Source of the DNA: Patiria miniata
Taxonomy: Eukaryota; Echinodermata; Asteroidea; Valvatida; Asterinidae
Length of the DNA stretch: 64,000 nucleotides
Reading direction: 5' to 3'
Assembly (NCBI RefSeq): GCF_015706575.1
Contig: NW_024037064.1
Coordinates: forward strand, 14,113,606-14,177,605
Shown: positions 25,267 through 37,412 of the stretch, in pieces
Numbering within the stretch: position 1 is the first letter of the stretch
Layout: every line of letters starts with the position of its first letter
Translations under genes and position numbers: made by a program
Notes under the pieces: model-generated
The model's database searches: none
What the model was told of the DNA's origin: nothing
What the model saw: the letters and a program-made list of their open reading frames with translations, nothing else

Positions 25267-25481
25267 ATCTTCAAGCAAACTTGAAGCACAGTAAAAATGG
25301 AACACACACGCCCTACAGAAATTTTTTTAGGAGACAATTACACATGCATGGTGTATACAGAAAGGTGTGCGTATCTTACTGGCTCAATATTCAGAGTGCC
25401 GTATGGATTGTGGCCATGTGACATTGTTATGTTTGTTTCAATGGACCAATTAGAATCGAGGATTTAAGTTTGCTTGAAGAT
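25267..25481. mobile_element. MITE with ATCTTCAAGC ends (copy 1)
   Basis: Left end ATCTTCAAGCAAACTTGAA; right end TTTAAGTTTGCTTGAAGAT, its near-exact inverse. 215 bp, non-coding. The copy at 35125-35296 shares the ends and the inner words TAGAG/GTAAAGATGGAACA. Confidence 0.75.
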
Positions 25482-25777
25482 AATTTTTTATTTACTTTAC
25501 AGTTTAATTCAGAGGAATGTTGAAATTCTATTGGATTTTGATAAATAGTGAATTAACACAGTTGAATATAATTTGTAAATAATGAGGATAATATGTCTAA
25601 TAAATGTACATTTATGTAAACTTTTTCATCCCAGGTGATATTATTCTGTCCTGTGAGACTAGCTTATTGAACACAATATACATGTACCAGTAGGACTACC
25701 ATAACTAATGGAACCAATGTGTTTAAGATACGGTATAAACATTTGTAATTTAACTGGAATGACGAAGGCGCCATGGC

Positions 25778-25975
25778 CAGTGGTGTAGCCAGGAATTTCT
25801 TCAGTTGGGGGGGGGGGGGGGAGGCCGATGGGGGGCTGGAACATTTCATGGGGGGCGTCATGTAGATAAATGATAATTTTTTTAGAAACTCAAAATCTCA
25901 GTGAGGGGCGACTCGGGGGTCGACAAGGTTTCAGGGGGGATGGGGCTGTCGTCCCCCCCCCCCCTCGGCTCAGTG
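25778..25975. mobile_element. hAT-type MITE, 198 bp, with 8 bp target duplication
   Basis: Flanked by GCCATGGC on both sides (25770-25777 and 25976-25983). It begins CAGTGGTGTAGCCAGG and ends CCTCGGCTCAGTG, with G-rich and C-rich runs inside. The 8 bp duplication is the hAT hallmark. The inverted ends are short and imperfect. Confidence 0.7.
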
Positions 25976-26333
25976 GCCATGGCTTGTAGTTAAAGGTAAG
26001 AAGGGAGGTTGAAGGTACATGTAGGGTGTGGGATGGGCATGATGGAAGGTAATTAGGATTCAGGATGATGTGTCAAGGAGGAGGGTCAGTTTTATTAAAA
26101 GCCAACATAAAAGTCAATAAATGTCCCTACACATTTGTACATACATGTGGCAGGTTCCTTGAATTGTGGTGCAATAAATAATAATGAAATTGACACACTC
26201 CGATTTTCAAAAGTGCACGTTGTAGAAATGTTTTGTATTGTGAAATGTGCTGAAAGACACCTAAATTTATATTTACTATAACGTTGTTCTTCAAGTCCCT
26301 CCACTTAAACTGGAACTTTCAAAAACGAGTCCC

Positions 26334-27232
26334 GAACGTCAGCATTTTTGACGGAATTAAGTCCCTCGGGCCAGGGAAGGAATTTATCAGTTAACTGTTT
26401 TCCAATCATCATGGTGTTAACGGTAAAGGTTTTTTGTTTAATATGTCGATGTAGCAGACGATTTCTTCTAATAGTTTACAAACGAAAAAGAAACTCGAAA
26501 TGTTTAATATTCTACGGAATTATCGTTATAAATTAAATCAGTTGCGAACGTCATGAAATTCCGTCACACTGTCAACAAAATTTAACACGTGAAATTTGAG
26601 ACAAAATAAAAAATCAAACGAAGTTGGCGATTTCGTGTCAGAAACCTTATATTACACAGATTAATTCGATATCTAAATAACCATGTTACTTACTTATCAT
26701 TTCACGCAAACAATTCTTCAAATTCGTGTAGCGAGAAAATATATGTGTCCGTCAACAAGACGCTGACGTTCGATAAAACTTAGCTGCTGCGCACGTGATG
26801 AACCTTGACCCGACCCATAATACTAAGCGACTTTCCTTTTCATACATCGCTGATGCATCACGCACGGTAAGTTCCAAACTTCCACAAACTTTTGTATATT
26901 ACGATAGATCAGCTTGAATAAAATCTGTCAAATATCTGACGTACGATAAATATGACGATCGAGAACAGATAAACTCTGGCAAGACAATTCCAGAATGCTC
27001 TGGAGACAAAAAATAGGGCTTAAAAACACGGCGCAGTGCGTTGAGAGTTCGCGGCGTGAGCGGCCATACTTGGAAACGTTATACGCGCGCGTGATCAGGT
27101 AAAGAAAGTTACGAACGTCAGTATATTGACGGATTGTTTTGCGTACGTCATTTATTTGACAGACTTGTAAAATATGACGCGAACGTCAGTCACGTTTTGA
27201 CGGATAGTAATATCGAGCGTCATTTTGACGGA
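26334..27232. repeat. Left terminal/subterminal GAACGTCA motif cluster
   Basis: Six spaced motifs at ~26334, 26546, 27113, 27138 (variant), 27181 and 27214, each GAACGTCA followed within 3-8 bases by TTGACGGA or TTCCGTCA. They may be transposase binding sites. The TGACG half-site is also a CREB/ATF motif, so a promoter role is possible. Confidence 0.65.
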
Positions 27233-27793
27233 AAAAATCAAAATGCCGTCTCTGGGTTTCTTTAAACCGAGGGAGAGGTTTAGTGTGTTTGTTTTAAGAG
27301 TAAAAAAATGTGATTTTGATCAAATTTCAAGATATATTTCAGCTCTTGAATGGCATTTACTTCGTAAACCATTTGTTTTAGGGGAAATAATTTACCCCAA
27401 ATTTTATCTAAAAAAAATCAAAGTTTTAAGTGCAGTTTTAGGCGTACGTTATCGGAACTGTATTATTATTTGGGTACGCCTAGAGGTTTATGAATATTTC
27501 TCAATGGATGCATCTGAAACTGACTTACATTTTTGTCAATTAACTTTTGTAGCTTGAATATATAATTATGTACCAGGTTGTAATTGGAAAGTGTCCGGAA
27601 ATCGGGCAAAACTGTATATACGGCGAAACGAATTTCACAGCTTTTAATTGGGTGTGCCATGGTGTTTGAAAGTTAGAAAATAATGCCAAAATAAAACACT
27701 TTTAACAAAAGTCTCATTTGCACGCATTCATTATGAATTGTTATTATATATTTGTTTTTTTGTATTGTTCACGCTCGTCTTTTTTTTTTTTAG
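27099..27793 (+). other. Probable 5' UTR intron of the transposase-like gene
   Basis: Candidate donor CAG|GTAAAG at 27098/27099 and strong acceptor (T-run then TAG) at 27792-27793. The leader from 27794 to the ATG at 27938 is C/A-rich and has no upstream ATG, which supports the start. The first exon's 5' end is unknown. Confidence 0.45.
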
Positions 27794-27937
27794 ATCCATC
27801 TCCATCTACCACAGCTGCACCCCACCTTTCATAGCCTCACTTCATTCAAAAGCTGCACTGCACTAACACCATCCCAATCCCATATCCAAAATCATCTGCT
27901 TACTAACCACCCGTAATACTTACCTTCATCTTCAAAA

Positions 27938-30900
27938 ATGAGCAAGGCAACATACTATCGAAACAAACTGAAACATAACAATCCCCCAAAATATGAGGAA
28001 TACCTTCAATCGCAAGCGAAGGCTGCCAAGCAACGTAGGGACAAATTTAAAGAAGATTTAGCGAAACGAAAACCGTCTGTAGCTGCGCTCGAACAACTAA
28101 AAAGAAAACGCGAACAAGGGCGAGCGAGGAAAAAGAAGTACATGGAGAAGAAAAAAAATAATCAAAACAAGAATCCACCTAAAGTGAAAATAAATTTCAG
28201 GAAACCACGTGACACGGACAGAACACCAGCCCCAACAAGAGCGCCAACAACAGGAACAAGAGCGGCCACAGAAGCAAAACAAGCCTACTGGCGAGAGAGA
28301 AAACAAGCTGAGAGAGAAAGGCTCAAAGAAAGGCCGCAAAAACTAAGAAGAATCAAGGAAAAGGATAGAAACCGGAAAAGACAAAAACGAGCAGAGTTTC
28401 TGAGAAAAGAACAAGAACGGCAACAGCAACAAAACACTGAACGTCAAGGCTACCAGTCACTCAAAACTCTCAGAAATCACACAACAAAGGCGCGAAAGGC
28501 TCTCCCCAAATCACCTGAAAAATTTGCATCAGTTGTCTGCGGACTAGTCAAAAACTCATCACCGCGAAAAAAGAAGGCTCTCAAAAACAAGGGACTGACC
28601 GAAGCAACGACATTCAGTCCCAAAATAAAGGAAATAGCGGAAAAAATAAAGCAAAACAAAGGGGGCAGGGAAGCTTTAAAGCATTTCGCCTGTGCTTCAA
28701 TCAAGTTCGCAACCAAAGTACAAATTAGCAAACATTTAAAGCTAAACTCCGGAACAATCCGAAGAGCGATACACACCAGTGGAAATCGACGACATGTGGG
28801 ACGTGGGAAGATGTCAGTTCATCTGCGACAGAAGATAACATCGTTTTATCTTCGGGAAGATATTTCTAGGCCATTACCACTAAAGAGGTACGCAACCAAA
28901 CACGGTCCTGGACATGTCTTGCAAATGTCACTGACAGCCGCCCACCGAATGTTTCAAAAAGAGTATCCCGACTCGAGAGTGAGCTACTCCAAGTTCACCT
29001 TCTTACGACCCAAGAATGTTCGTCTGCTGTCAAAGGTTCACCACGAAGTGTGTACTTGCGTTTATTGCATGAACATTAAGTACAAGCTGATGGTTGTTAA
29101 CAGAGTCATCAACACAACAAAGTCAACAAGTGGAGTCGTGAAGATAGCTGATGAGTACGAGTTTGTCAACAAGTTGTTGTGTCCGGTTTCAGATTCTCAG
29201 AGATTTCAAAATGAGGAGTGCGTGTTTGGTACTTGTGACAAATGTGGCAATTTGGGTGACACCATACGAAAGATGTACGAGCCTGTCATCAAAGAAGCAA
29301 GGGGAACGTGGAATTGGCTCCATTGGGAAAGAGTGGAGGTCATAGAAGGAAAACCACGCCGTGTGCTCAAAACCAAGCAAGGGTCGATGGGCGACGTTCT
29401 CGAGGAACTAATAAACGATGCTGAGAGGCCTGTTCAAGGTGTTTCGTTTGTAAAGCACATTGTCACGGCAAGATGGCAGCACCGGCAGTACTCGAACTTG
29501 AAAGAACACCTCCCTGAAAATTGGGCGATGATGGTTATGGACTTTGGGCAAAACAGGAAGGTATTCTACCAGGATGAGATCAAGGCTGCATACTACGGAC
29601 AGATGCAGATAACGATGCACCCAGTCGTTATGTATTATCGACAAAATGGCACTCTCGTTCGGGACTCTATGATCTTTCTCTCAGACGATATCCGCCATGA
29701 TTACCACGCCGTTGAACACTACCTGAACATGGCCTCGCAACACCTCGCAAGCAACATGCAACAAGTAGACAAAGAAGTGCTCTGGAGTGACGGGTGCCAA
29801 AGTCAGTATAAAGGGAAAGGTACTTTTGCCGATCTAAGCTTGTCGTCAGATGCCAGAGAACGCAACTACTTTGGATCCGAACATGGAAAGGGAGAGGGCG
29901 ATGGAGAAATTGGGGTGGTAAATCGAGCAGTTGATCAAGCTATTTTGGGGCGCAAAGTTGTGCTTAATTCAGCTAAGGATATGTGGGGGTGGTGTTGTGC
30001 AAATTTGGCCAGTGATTCGATGTATTCAAAACGGTCCTTTGTGTACGTGGCAAAGGATGAAATTAGCAGAGAGAGACCCGAAACGGATGTCACCACACTC
30101 AAGGGATCTCGTGGATACCATCAGATTCAGGTTGCTGCCCCCTATAAGCTCAAGGTGCGCCGATTGTCCTGCTTTTGCTTCCCGTGCCTTCTCAACAACA
30201 ACGAAATGTGTACGAACGCGACTTACACTGGAGGCAAGTTCGAGATAAAGCAGTTGAGCCTAAAAGCAATCAGAAATGTACACGCGAGGAACAGAAAAGG
30301 TGAGTGAGCTTTTATTTTTTATTACTTTAAACATTTTTTTTCTCCGTGACATATTTCTTTTCTTTATTACCCTTGTACTTCTCTTCTTTATTAATTTAAG
30401 TTTATTAATAATGTTGTTACAGGAGTGTCGAAAGCAGCGACTGAAATAAATGACGCGTCCGTAGGATCAGAGCTGGAGAGTGTAAATGAACCGCAATCGG
30501 CTCCAATTCGTCAGTCTTCTCGGAGTGCCTCTCCTGTACCCCCGCCTTCGGGTAATACTTGCCTTCGTTTTGCGTCCTCCTGCAATGTTTTTGTATTCCT
30601 CTTTTAAATTTTAATCAGGCGACTTACCTTGTCTATTGTTACATCAGATCCAGCCTCCATTCGACCGAATGCCATAGAATGTGGTCACTTTGTTGCTGTT
30701 AAATTACACGGGAAGCGAGGTACATCTGACTGGTACTTAGCGAAGGTAGGCCATAGTAAGCATTTCAAAAATAAACAAACATGTATGACAATACTTTTAA
30801 GCGCATTATATTTTTTTTCGCAAAGACTGCTGACTTATCGATTTTTATTTTTTTCTTACAGGTGATGGATGTCACAGAGACGGCAATGTGTCTATCGTAT

Positions 30901-31086
30901 CTCTCAAAGTCAGGCTCTTACTACGTATGGCCCGACAATGAAGATACGTCATGGCAGAACCGCTGTGATTATCTTTGTCATGTTGACCCACAATGGACGG
31001 TTATAGGAAGCAGAATCAAGATGACCCTTACATCAGAGGATCGCAATCGTTGTATTAATACGTTTAATGTTTCAAATCAACTGTGA
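27938..31086 (+). CDS. Transposase-like protein, four exons, uninterrupted
   Basis: Exons 27938-30299, 30423-30551, 30648-30745 and 30862-31086; donors GTGAGT, GTAATA and GTAGGC; acceptors TTACAG, ACATCAG and CTTACAG; the phases agree. About 937 residues. Residues 1-165 are Lys/Arg/Glu-rich and likely coiled coil. An HTH-like stretch (VQISKHLKLNSGTIRRAIH) lies near 265-285. CTCVYC and CVFGTCDKCG may bind zinc. The core has three acidic blocks as in DDE/RNase H-type transposases: MDFGQNRK (D535), WSDGCQSQYK (D618) and FGSEHGKGEGDGE (E648). A CFCFPC motif ends exon 1. The last exons add a small globular tail (YYVWPDNEDTSWQNRC). I know the core from many unnamed animal proteins but cannot assign its superfamily. 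Role inferred: mobilising the surrounding element. A domesticated host gene is the alternative. Confidence 0.75.
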
Positions 31087-31235
31087 GTTTGGTCGAGCAT
31101 CGATAAACAGTCAAATGAATCTAGCGTGTTCAATAACAGTGACATAGAAAGCCCCTTAGTTGTAGTGGTATATGCTTAGGCCATATAAAACGAAATGTCG
31201 TTATTCAGTAAATATTAAGTGAATTTATAAATTGA

Positions 31236-31935
31236 CACTTCGATAAATTCGTCACCGTCACCACGAAGTGACACTAACATCAACAAATCAATATTTTACG
31301 ATTTCGATTTTTTTCCTGATTTGTGATTAATTACATATAATCTATCACCTCAAGAAGTTACTAAACACATAGTTACACTGTAATTAGTTTTGTCAAAACA
31401 TTAATTAACATTAATGAGCGTTTGCAACTTAATAGGTCAAAACCGGAAAATGCGTTTTCACGAAGTGTACCATACCATTCTTTTGCATGTAAACTGCCTG
31501 CACACTACGCGTCAAAAACGGGTTTTGCGTTTTCACGAAGTAACACAAATGTCACGTGATACGCGCGACTCACTTCTGGCGTCATCACGAAGTAGCGCTA
31601 ACCCATTAGCTAATACTGTCATGGTTAGCCTCACTTCGTGAAAACTCGAACAGCGCGTATTCTGATTTTAGAGTTTTTACGAAGTGACGTTAAGGTTAAT
31701 TAGTTGATAACTCGTTAATATTATTTGTTTTCAATAAAAATCATACATAAACGTGACATTCAAGATCCCAGCTTTCAGACAATGTAAAAAAATATGAATT
31801 TTGAGGCTACGATGTTCAGATCACCGTTTCAAAACATCACCAACTTAAATCGCTTGTATCTCGAAACACACATTTTCCACTTCGCGGGGGTTAAGGTCAC
31901 TTCGTGGTGTCGGTGACGAATTGTTACTTCAAGTG
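31236..31935. mobile_element. MITE-like element with repeated CACGAAGTGAC motif
   Basis: The left end CACTTCGATAAATTCGTCAC, followed by CGTCACCACGAAGTGAC, is mirrored at the right by GTCACTTCGTGGTGTCGGTG then ACGAATTG. Inside, TTCACGAAGTG-type words recur at about 31457, 31533, 31573, 31632 and 31676. ~700 bp, non-coding. Confidence 0.6.
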
Positions 31936-32121
31936 TTAAATGTTTGAATGTTGCGCAATATTCTTAAAATCCGGTTCATTGTGAACGTGAACGGAAGCGA
32001 AATTGTCGCCTCCAATGTCCATCATCCGTGATTGCATGAAGTACAAACCGGACTTTGCAGTTTGTTGCTATTAAAATTATTGTTGATTATTGTTGTTTAA
32101 TTATTGTTGCTGTTACTTCAA

Positions 32122-32690
32122 ACAGCAGAATTGCTGTGATGGTCTGCTCCCTTTCAAGCATTTCAATTATCATGATAAGTCGTGTTCATACTTCATGCAA
32201 ACGTGAGTGCCAAGTGAACTTAGCAGTGATTTAATTGCTTGTGGGATGACTTTCTAAAGTTGAAATGTGTTTAAATTTACATTTTCGCAAATCTTAACAA
32301 TTTCTGTACTCGATTTGCTTCGTATTTTTGAAGAACATGGCAGGTGACTAGGTAATCTGCAAGTGTTCTTTTCATTTGCGAAAATCTACACCATGGTAGG
32401 GGTGTTGAAGCATAGGAAAATATCATGCAATTTCTGAATTTGATAAATTATTCCAAATTTAGTGGATTTGATATTGATAAAATTATTGTTGCTGAGTTCG
32501 CGAAGATACCGTACAATGCGACCCACCACTGCTGTCAGTTCGCCAACCTGCAGAATTCTTGTGATGACCTGACCCGCTTCTCACTGCAAACATGATTATT
32601 ATTTCACGATATGTCATGTCCATACTTCACGCAAACGGGAATGCCCAGCCAGCCGGTGAAGTTTTACGGCAGATTGATTTCGCGGCGAAT
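32122..32690 (+). repeat. Direct repeat pair of ~120 bp
   Basis: 32122-32240 (CAGAATTGCTGTGATGGTCT ... CTTCATGCAAACGTGAGTGCC) recurs diverged at 32552-32680 (CAGAATTCTTGTGATGACCT ... CTTCACGCAAACGGGAATGCC). Confidence 0.55.
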
Positions 32691-33123
32691 GACGGATTTG
32701 CTCTTGTTTGAATAACGTTTCATTTGCGCAAGTTTCCATTATGACGTCTTCACGGTTAGCTCGCATTCGTATGCGTTTGCGTGAAGTATCAACAACCCTT
32801 TTAATTGCATAATGGTAAGTCATTACCCTTTATTCACCCCAATCAAATTCACTGGACGTTTCCCACCAGGTTCCAAACTTCTCACGGATAATGCGTTGTC
32901 GTCAAAGTTGCTTGATAGAAATAGCATGACGTGTGCGAGCCGCGCTTGCTAATATTTAGAGACGAGTGCACAGGATTGCAAGATAGAGATTTTTCTTCCC
33001 GAGTTTTCCTAACTTTTTATCTCCGTTAATACAGCTGAGTGAGCTGACTACACAATTTAATATGATCACTTTGCGCCTAAAACTAATTGTTCACCCGCAA
33101 AGAACGACGTGACAGCAATTCTC

Positions 33124-33540
33124 GAACGTCATGCTAATTCCGTCAACTAAAAACTTATGTGGTTAGTTCAGCCGTTGATCCTCCGATCGTCAATTTTTCT
33201 TCTTCACAAAAACTGCAAAAAGCACGTGACTTGCAGGGTACCAGTCGATAACAAAAATCTACAGTATTCGATGCCCGGGACCAATTCTGAGTTGGGGTGT
33301 GCGTGTCATTATCAATTTCTGTGAGGTGCAGGTGGAACTGTCGTAAAACCTGACTATGAACTCTTGAATTGTACTTCGTGACGTTCATTATTCTGTTTTC
33401 TGCAATGAACATCGTTTGGAATATGTAACATCCTTTGTCAAGCCGACTGTGCGTCAAAATGAAAACGATTCTCGAACGTCATTCAAAGTCCGTCCAAATT
33501 ATCGAACGTCATCAAAATTCCGTCAATTCTGACGTTCGAA
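33124..33540. repeat. Right terminal/subterminal GAACGTCA motif cluster
   Basis: GAACGTCA with a paired TTCCGTCA or TCCGTCC at 33124, 33474 and 33504, and a terminal inverse TGACGTTC at about 33531-33538. Mirror of the left cluster. Confidence 0.65.
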
Positions 33541-35124
33541 ACTACGATGTTTCAGAATATGAATCTTTTTAATAGAGCATGCTAAATGGATTCTTTTACA
33601 CAAATGCAATGTATGTTGGCCGAAAAACATGTAAGGTGAATCGTTTTCGTATTGTGCCAATATTACATAAAAACAAGGCAGTTTTTGCCTTGATTTTCTG
33701 TCAAAATTATGTGTTTCTTTGTCGAACTGAATTTCTGCATGGGTCTTGTTTTGTGTGATTTCATTAATTTTATATGAAAGTCTACTTATGGGCACGTGAT
33801 TCAAAAAAACATTTTTGTCTCTAAGCCCTTACCTTGACAACTTTTACATAAAGATACAAACTGCCTTGATTTTTACTGGTAATTACTATACTTACCAAAA
33901 CGATAATAAAAAGCGAACTTCTGCCTAAACTATCCCTACATGTGCATTTTTATGAACTTCAAGATGTATGTCATGATGTCGGTTGTTTTGAAACATCTGA
34001 AATTAATTTTTGAAAAATGCAATGACAGGTTGTTAAATGTTCTATATTTTGAAGAACCTGCCATGTACATGTACACATGTATTACATCAACACTATCACC
34101 ACACTACCTCGAAACCCTTACCCCCTCCATACAATCATAAATGTACTGCATCAAATGAATTCAATTGGAAGCTGTGACGCTGATAAACTTACCTAGAAGC
34201 AAACAATTCATCATTCTAATCTCAATGTGAACAGGACAGAAATGGATATTACATACAATGTACATATACATGTTGGCTTGGTCAATAAAAAGAAATTCCT
34301 TTGCAGCCTACTCAAAACATTGTCCACATAATTTGCGACAAAAGATATTTGCAACAGCTACATGTAGAAGTTGCTACAAAACATTATACTTTCTGTTACA
34401 CCTTTTGAAAAAAAACATTTCATTATGTCTGATAATATTGGTTGCAGAAGTACAATGTACATCCTGTAGAGTATTAAAGCAATACCCGTAATAGGGAATT
34501 GAATGAATTTTAATTTTTAAGCTTACTGATTATGAATTGCATTTCCATACATGTATTGTACATATACCATGTATATATTGCCATTTCAGATGTATGTTTA
34601 ATACAAACTTTTGTAAAATCAGGTCACATGTTACATGTACCTTCAGACAACTTTGATGTAAAGAATTTTGACTAAATACCACTGTTCCTTATTTATATAA
34701 TAGAAAATGCGCAATTGAGTTATCACCCTCCAAGATTTAAAGTGACAGGAAATTGAGTTGGGGAAGTACATGTAACATGTTCATGTACATGTACACGTAC
34801 GTCTTAAATTGAAAATTGGGAAAACTGTTTTCTTCATACATGTATATTCATCTAAATGAAGGTCATTACAAAAATGATAAGACATAAATCCGGGATCGTG
34901 AAACATTTCCAATTTTGTTAAATTTTGAAATACTCAGAAGTGGCGTCAGGTTGCAACATTGGACTTATCCCACAAGCACGAATTGAATGTGGAATATGTA
35001 GTGCATCTGTGTGCCACATGCCACAAAGCTGAAAGTCGAGTGGTACAGATATGTTGGGTGAAGACAGACTACAGGCCTACGTGTACATGTACTTCCTGTG
35101 TTCCATGACCCCAAGTGCCACAAG
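33541..35124. other. Gene-free stretch
   Basis: AT-rich with many ACATGTAC words (for example around 34060 and 34775-34800). No exon or array I can support. Confidence 0.5.
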
Positions 35125-35296
35125 ATCTTCAAGCAAAACTTGAGGTAGAGTAAAGATGGAACATGCACACTGTACAAGAATTTTTCAGCAATTATTGTTT
35201 TACATATGCTTTTGTACATAAAGTGCAATATGGACCCTACAGCTAATTGCCATGGATCGAACAATCAGCATTGAGGATTCAAGTTTATTTGAAGAT
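35125..35296. mobile_element. MITE with ATCTTCAAGC ends (copy 2)
   Basis: Left ATCTTCAAGCAAAACTTGAG, right GATTCAAGTTTATTTGAAGAT shortened to its last 18 bases as TCAAGTTTATTTGAAGAT. Same inner words as the 25267 copy but 43 bp shorter. Confidence 0.7.
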
Positions 35297-35435
35297 GAAT
35301 ACCCGTACTGCTATGCTTAAGTAAGGATAATCATTACACATAACAGAAAAATATAACACAGCTAATGTTTCTACATTACTCCATACCAGTAGTTTCTAGG
35401 CACTCGATACATGTACATGTAGTTCTCAGCCATTC

Positions 35436-37412
35436 CTATATTGCCAATGATGAGCCACATTGAGATGGGAGTGTAGCAACTGACTTCCAAAGTTCTGATA
35501 AATGATAGTGGTGATGCTGGTCATCCCTTGATGAACTGGATGACCAATGATGAATCACACTCAGGAGTGTAGCAACTGCACTCCGTAGTTCTGATGACTG
35601 ATGGTGGTCATCCCTTGATGAACTGGATGACCAATGATGAATCACACTCAGGAGTGTAGCAACTGCACTCCATAGTTCTGATGACTGATGGTGGTCATCC
35701 CTTGATGAACTGGACGACCAATGGTGAGCCATTCTCAGTTGGGAGTGTAGCAACTGCACTCCGTAGTTCTGATGACTGATGGTGGTCATCACTTGATGAA
35801 CTGGATGACCAATGATGAGCCACACTCAGTTGGGAGTGTAGCAACTGCACTCCATAGTTCTGATGACTGATGGTGGTCATGCCTTGATGAACTGGACGAC
35901 CAATGGTGAGCCATACTCAGTTGGGAGTGTAGCAACTGCACTCCATAGTTCTGATGACTGATGGTGGTCATCCCTTGATGAACTGGATGACCAATGATGA
36001 ATCACACTCAGGAGTGTAGCAACTGCACTCCGTAGTTCTGATGACTGATGGTGGTCATCCCTTGATGAACTGGATGACCAATGATGAATCACACTCAGGA
36101 GTGTAGCAACTGCACTCCATAGTTCTGATGACTGATGGTGGTCATCACTTGATGAACTGGATGACCAATGATGAATCACACTCCGATGGGAGTGTAGCAA
36201 CTGCACTCCGTAGTTCTGATGACTGATGGTGGTCATCCCTTGATGAACTGGATGACCAATGATGAATCACACTCCGATGGGAGTGTAGCAACTGCACTCC
36301 GTAGTTCTGATGACTGATGGTGGTCATCACTTGAAGAACTGGATGACCAATGATGAGCCACACTCAGTTGGGAGTGTAGCAACTGCACTCCGTAGTTCTG
36401 ATGACTGATGGTGGTCATCACTTGATGAACTGGATGACCAATGATGAGCCACACTCAGTTGGGAGTGTAGCAACTGCACTCCGTAGTTCTGATGACTGAT
36501 GGTGGTCATCACTTGATGAACTGGATGACCAATGATGAGCCACACTCAGTTGGGAGTGTAGCAACTTTACTCCATAGTTCTGATGACTGATGGTGGTCAT
36601 CACTTGAAGAACTGGATGACCAATGATGAGCCACACTCAGTTGGGAGTGTAGCAACTGCACTCCGTAGTTCTGATGACTGATGGTGGTCATCACTTGATG
36701 AACTGGATGACCAATGATGAGCCACACTCAGTTGGGAGTGTAGCAACTGCACTCCGTAGTTCTGATGACTGATGGTGGTCATCACTTGATGAACTGGATG
36801 ACCAATGATGAGCCACACTCAGTTGGGAGTGTAGCAACTTTACTCCATAGTTCTGATGACTGATGGTGGTCATCACTTGATGAACTGGATGACCAATGAT
36901 GAGCCACACTCAGTTGGGAGTGTAGCAACTGCACTCCATAGTTCTGATGACTGATGGTGGTCATCACTTGATGAACTGGATGACCAATGATGAGCCACAC
37001 TCAGTTGGGAGTGTAGCAACTGCACTCAATTGTTCTGATGACTGATGGTGGTCATCACTTGATGAACTGGATGACCAATGATGAGCCACACTCAGTTGGG
37101 AGTGTAGCAACTGCACTCCATAGTTCTGATGACTGATGGTGGTCATCACTTGATGAACTGGATGACCAATGATGAGCCACACTCAGTTGGGAGTGTAGCA
37201 ACTGCACTCCATAGTTCTGATGACTGATGGTGGTCATCACTTGATGAACTGGATGACCAATGAAGAGCCACACTCAGTTGAGAGTGTAGCAACTGCACTC
37301 AATTGTTCTGATGACTGATGGTGGTCATCACTTGATGAACTGGATGACCAATGATGAGCCACACTCAGTTGAGAGTGTAGCAACTGCACTCCATAGTTCT
37401 GATGAGTGTGGG
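35436..37412. repeat. 91 bp minisatellite, about 22 units, with a 273 bp higher-order period
   Basis: The unit holds TGGTCATCACTTGATGAACT, GGATGACCAATGATGAGCCA and GGGAGTGTAGCAACTGCACT. Some units on the left are 85 bp (a 6 bp loss after CACTCA). Variant markers recur three units apart: TTGAAGAACT at 36331 and 36604, CTTTACTCC at ~36566 and ~36839, CAATTGTTCTG at ~37028 and ~37301, all 273 bp apart. Each unit also has the inverted pair TGGTCATC/GATGACCA. The staggered 72-codon open frames here are artefacts of the repeat. Confidence 0.95.

Larger units (their letters stand above)
31087..33123. other. Right non-coding part of the transposon
   Basis: Holds the inverted-ended insertion at 31236-31935 and a duplicated ~120 bp block. 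An AATAAA at 31733 could end the transcript. No further coding exon seen. Confidence 0.5.
26334..33540 (+). mobile_element. Apparently complete DNA transposon, ~7.2 kb, superfamily not assigned
   Basis: The left end reads GAACGTCAGCATTTTTGACG then GAATT. The right end, reverse-complemented, reads GAACGTCAGAATTGACGGAA. Further GAACGTCA plus TTCCGTCA (or TGACGGAA) pairs cluster inside both ends only: about 26546, 27113, 27181 and 27214 on the left; 33124, 33474 and 33504 on the right. Between them lies one uninterrupted four-exon gene (27938-31086) with a transposase-like core. I could not fix a target duplication, so the ends are good to ~10 bases. Smaller repeats (31236-31935 and 32122-32680) lie in its right part. 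Confidence 0.65.

Noticed and set aside
27225-27557. Plus-strand open frame of 110 codons before the transposase-like gene
   Set aside because: It lies in the likely 5' UTR intron, is AT-rich and has no motif.
35436-37412. CRISPR-like array
   Set aside because: Units are contiguous, with no unique spacers, and the genome is eukaryotic.
35436-37412. Tandem C/D-box snoRNA genes (TGATGA and CTGA words in each unit)
   Set aside because: Boxes are not at the right spacing or flanked by a terminal stem. The TGGTCATC/GATGACCA stem is lost in some units without compensating change.
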